A DNA stretch of 23,256 nucleotides from the NCBI RefSeq assembly GCF_003473295.1, contig NZ_QRMP01000006.1, positions 116,337 through 139,592 of the forward strand, read 5' to 3'. Of the stretch, positions 23,135 through 23,256 are shown piece by piece. A program made the translations under genes and the position numbers. This DNA comes from Parabacteroides sp. AM08-6. Its GTDB lineage: Bacteria > Bacteroidota > Bacteroidia > Bacteroidales > Tannerellaceae. Within the stretch, counting starts at the first letter, position 1. Each line of letters opens with the position of its first letter. Under the pieces are notes generated by a model. The model ran no database searches, was not told the origin of the DNA, and worked only from the letters and a program-made list of their open reading frames with translations.

Positions 23135-23256
23135 ATGTATGGAAATATTGTAGAATAATTCTACAATATTTCCATGCCAATTCCCCGTAAAGAATGACAA
23201 GAAGCCCGAACGATCGACCTGGTCATACCAATGGGCCAAACGTGTAAGGGCAACAT
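23135..23256 (-). pseudogene. Probable fragment of an ISL3-type transposase, cut by window edge
   Basis: A minus-strand frame enters from the right edge (first full codon at 23254) and ends at a TGA at 23132-23134. The visible start, ALTRLAHWYDQVDRSGF, resembles from memory the ALTKLA.WY..VE.SGF.SFN segment of Bacteroidetes ISL3-family transposases. In those proteins it is followed by the conserved NRSTNASAESFNAK block; here the sequence instead diverges and ends in NISIH, with a palindrome in it. This suggests a decayed or internally deleted copy. Only ~40 residues are visible and no search was possible, so a chance resemblance cannot be excluded. No inverted terminal repeats can be checked within the window. 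Confidence 0.4.
23139..23175. repeat. 37-bp perfect palindrome
   Basis: Arms of 18 bases (ATGGAAATATTGTAGAAT, 23139-23156) and their exact complement (23158-23175) around a single A at 23157. AT-rich. It lies ~35 bp upstream of the efflux promoter and inside the reading frame of the transposase-like remnant. No T-run follows on either strand, so it is not a standard terminator. Confidence 0.85.

Overview
The window reads as chromosomal DNA from a gut-type Bacteroidales bacterium (Bacteroides or Parabacteroides-like). This rests on several promoters matching the Bacteroidetes -7 element TAnnTTTG, a one-protein hybrid two-component regulator with an AraC output domain, a primase with a long proline-rich linker, a lipoprotein-type outer-membrane efflux factor, and many lipobox signal peptides. 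The genus is an inference. No rRNA, tRNA, CRISPR array or intact mobile element was seen.

Layout. (1) 1-1867: three tandem, same-strand paralogues of an unrecognised small secreted protein; the first is cut by the window edge. (2) 1868-2170: a gene-free stretch holding a ~118-bp imperfect palindrome made of four 22-bp units. (3) 2171-6527: primase dnaG followed closely by an ABC-2 type exporter (ATPase and permease, overlapping by 4 bp). It ends at a strong bidirectional terminator. (4) 6632-9326: a lipoprotein S9 prolyl-oligopeptidase-type peptidase (minus) divergent from a SPOR-domain lipoprotein (plus). (5) 9404-9580: a 58-codon gene on the minus strand. (6) 9787-13590: a PfkB sugar kinase (probably fructokinase) downstream of a hybrid sensor/AraC regulator with a periplasmic sugar-binding domain. 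The gap between them carries three direct repeats of TGTAACRWTWGTY, two of them 21 bp apart beside the kinase promoter, which looks like the regulator's binding site. (7) 13689-14180: a WbuC-like cupin whose stop codon lies in a second, unrelated 22-bp-period palindromic repeat. (8) 14469-17237: MetA and a U32 peptidase-like protein, 3 bp apart. MetA has Glu at position 111, which predicts acetyl-CoA rather than succinyl-CoA use. (9) 17277-22975: a complete RND tripartite efflux operon in the order membrane-fusion protein, inner-membrane pump, outer-membrane factor. Its promoter has a dyad between the -33 and -7 elements. (10) The right edge holds a 37-bp perfect palindrome and what looks like a broken fragment of an ISL3-type transposase.

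Functionally most of the window is housekeeping (replication, methionine synthesis, RNA-modification-type U32 protein, envelope maintenance). Two modules look environment-responsive: the sugar sensor with its kinase, and the efflux operon. The least explained parts are the tandem secreted-protein family, the two 22-bp palindromic repeat arrays and the 58-residue protein.
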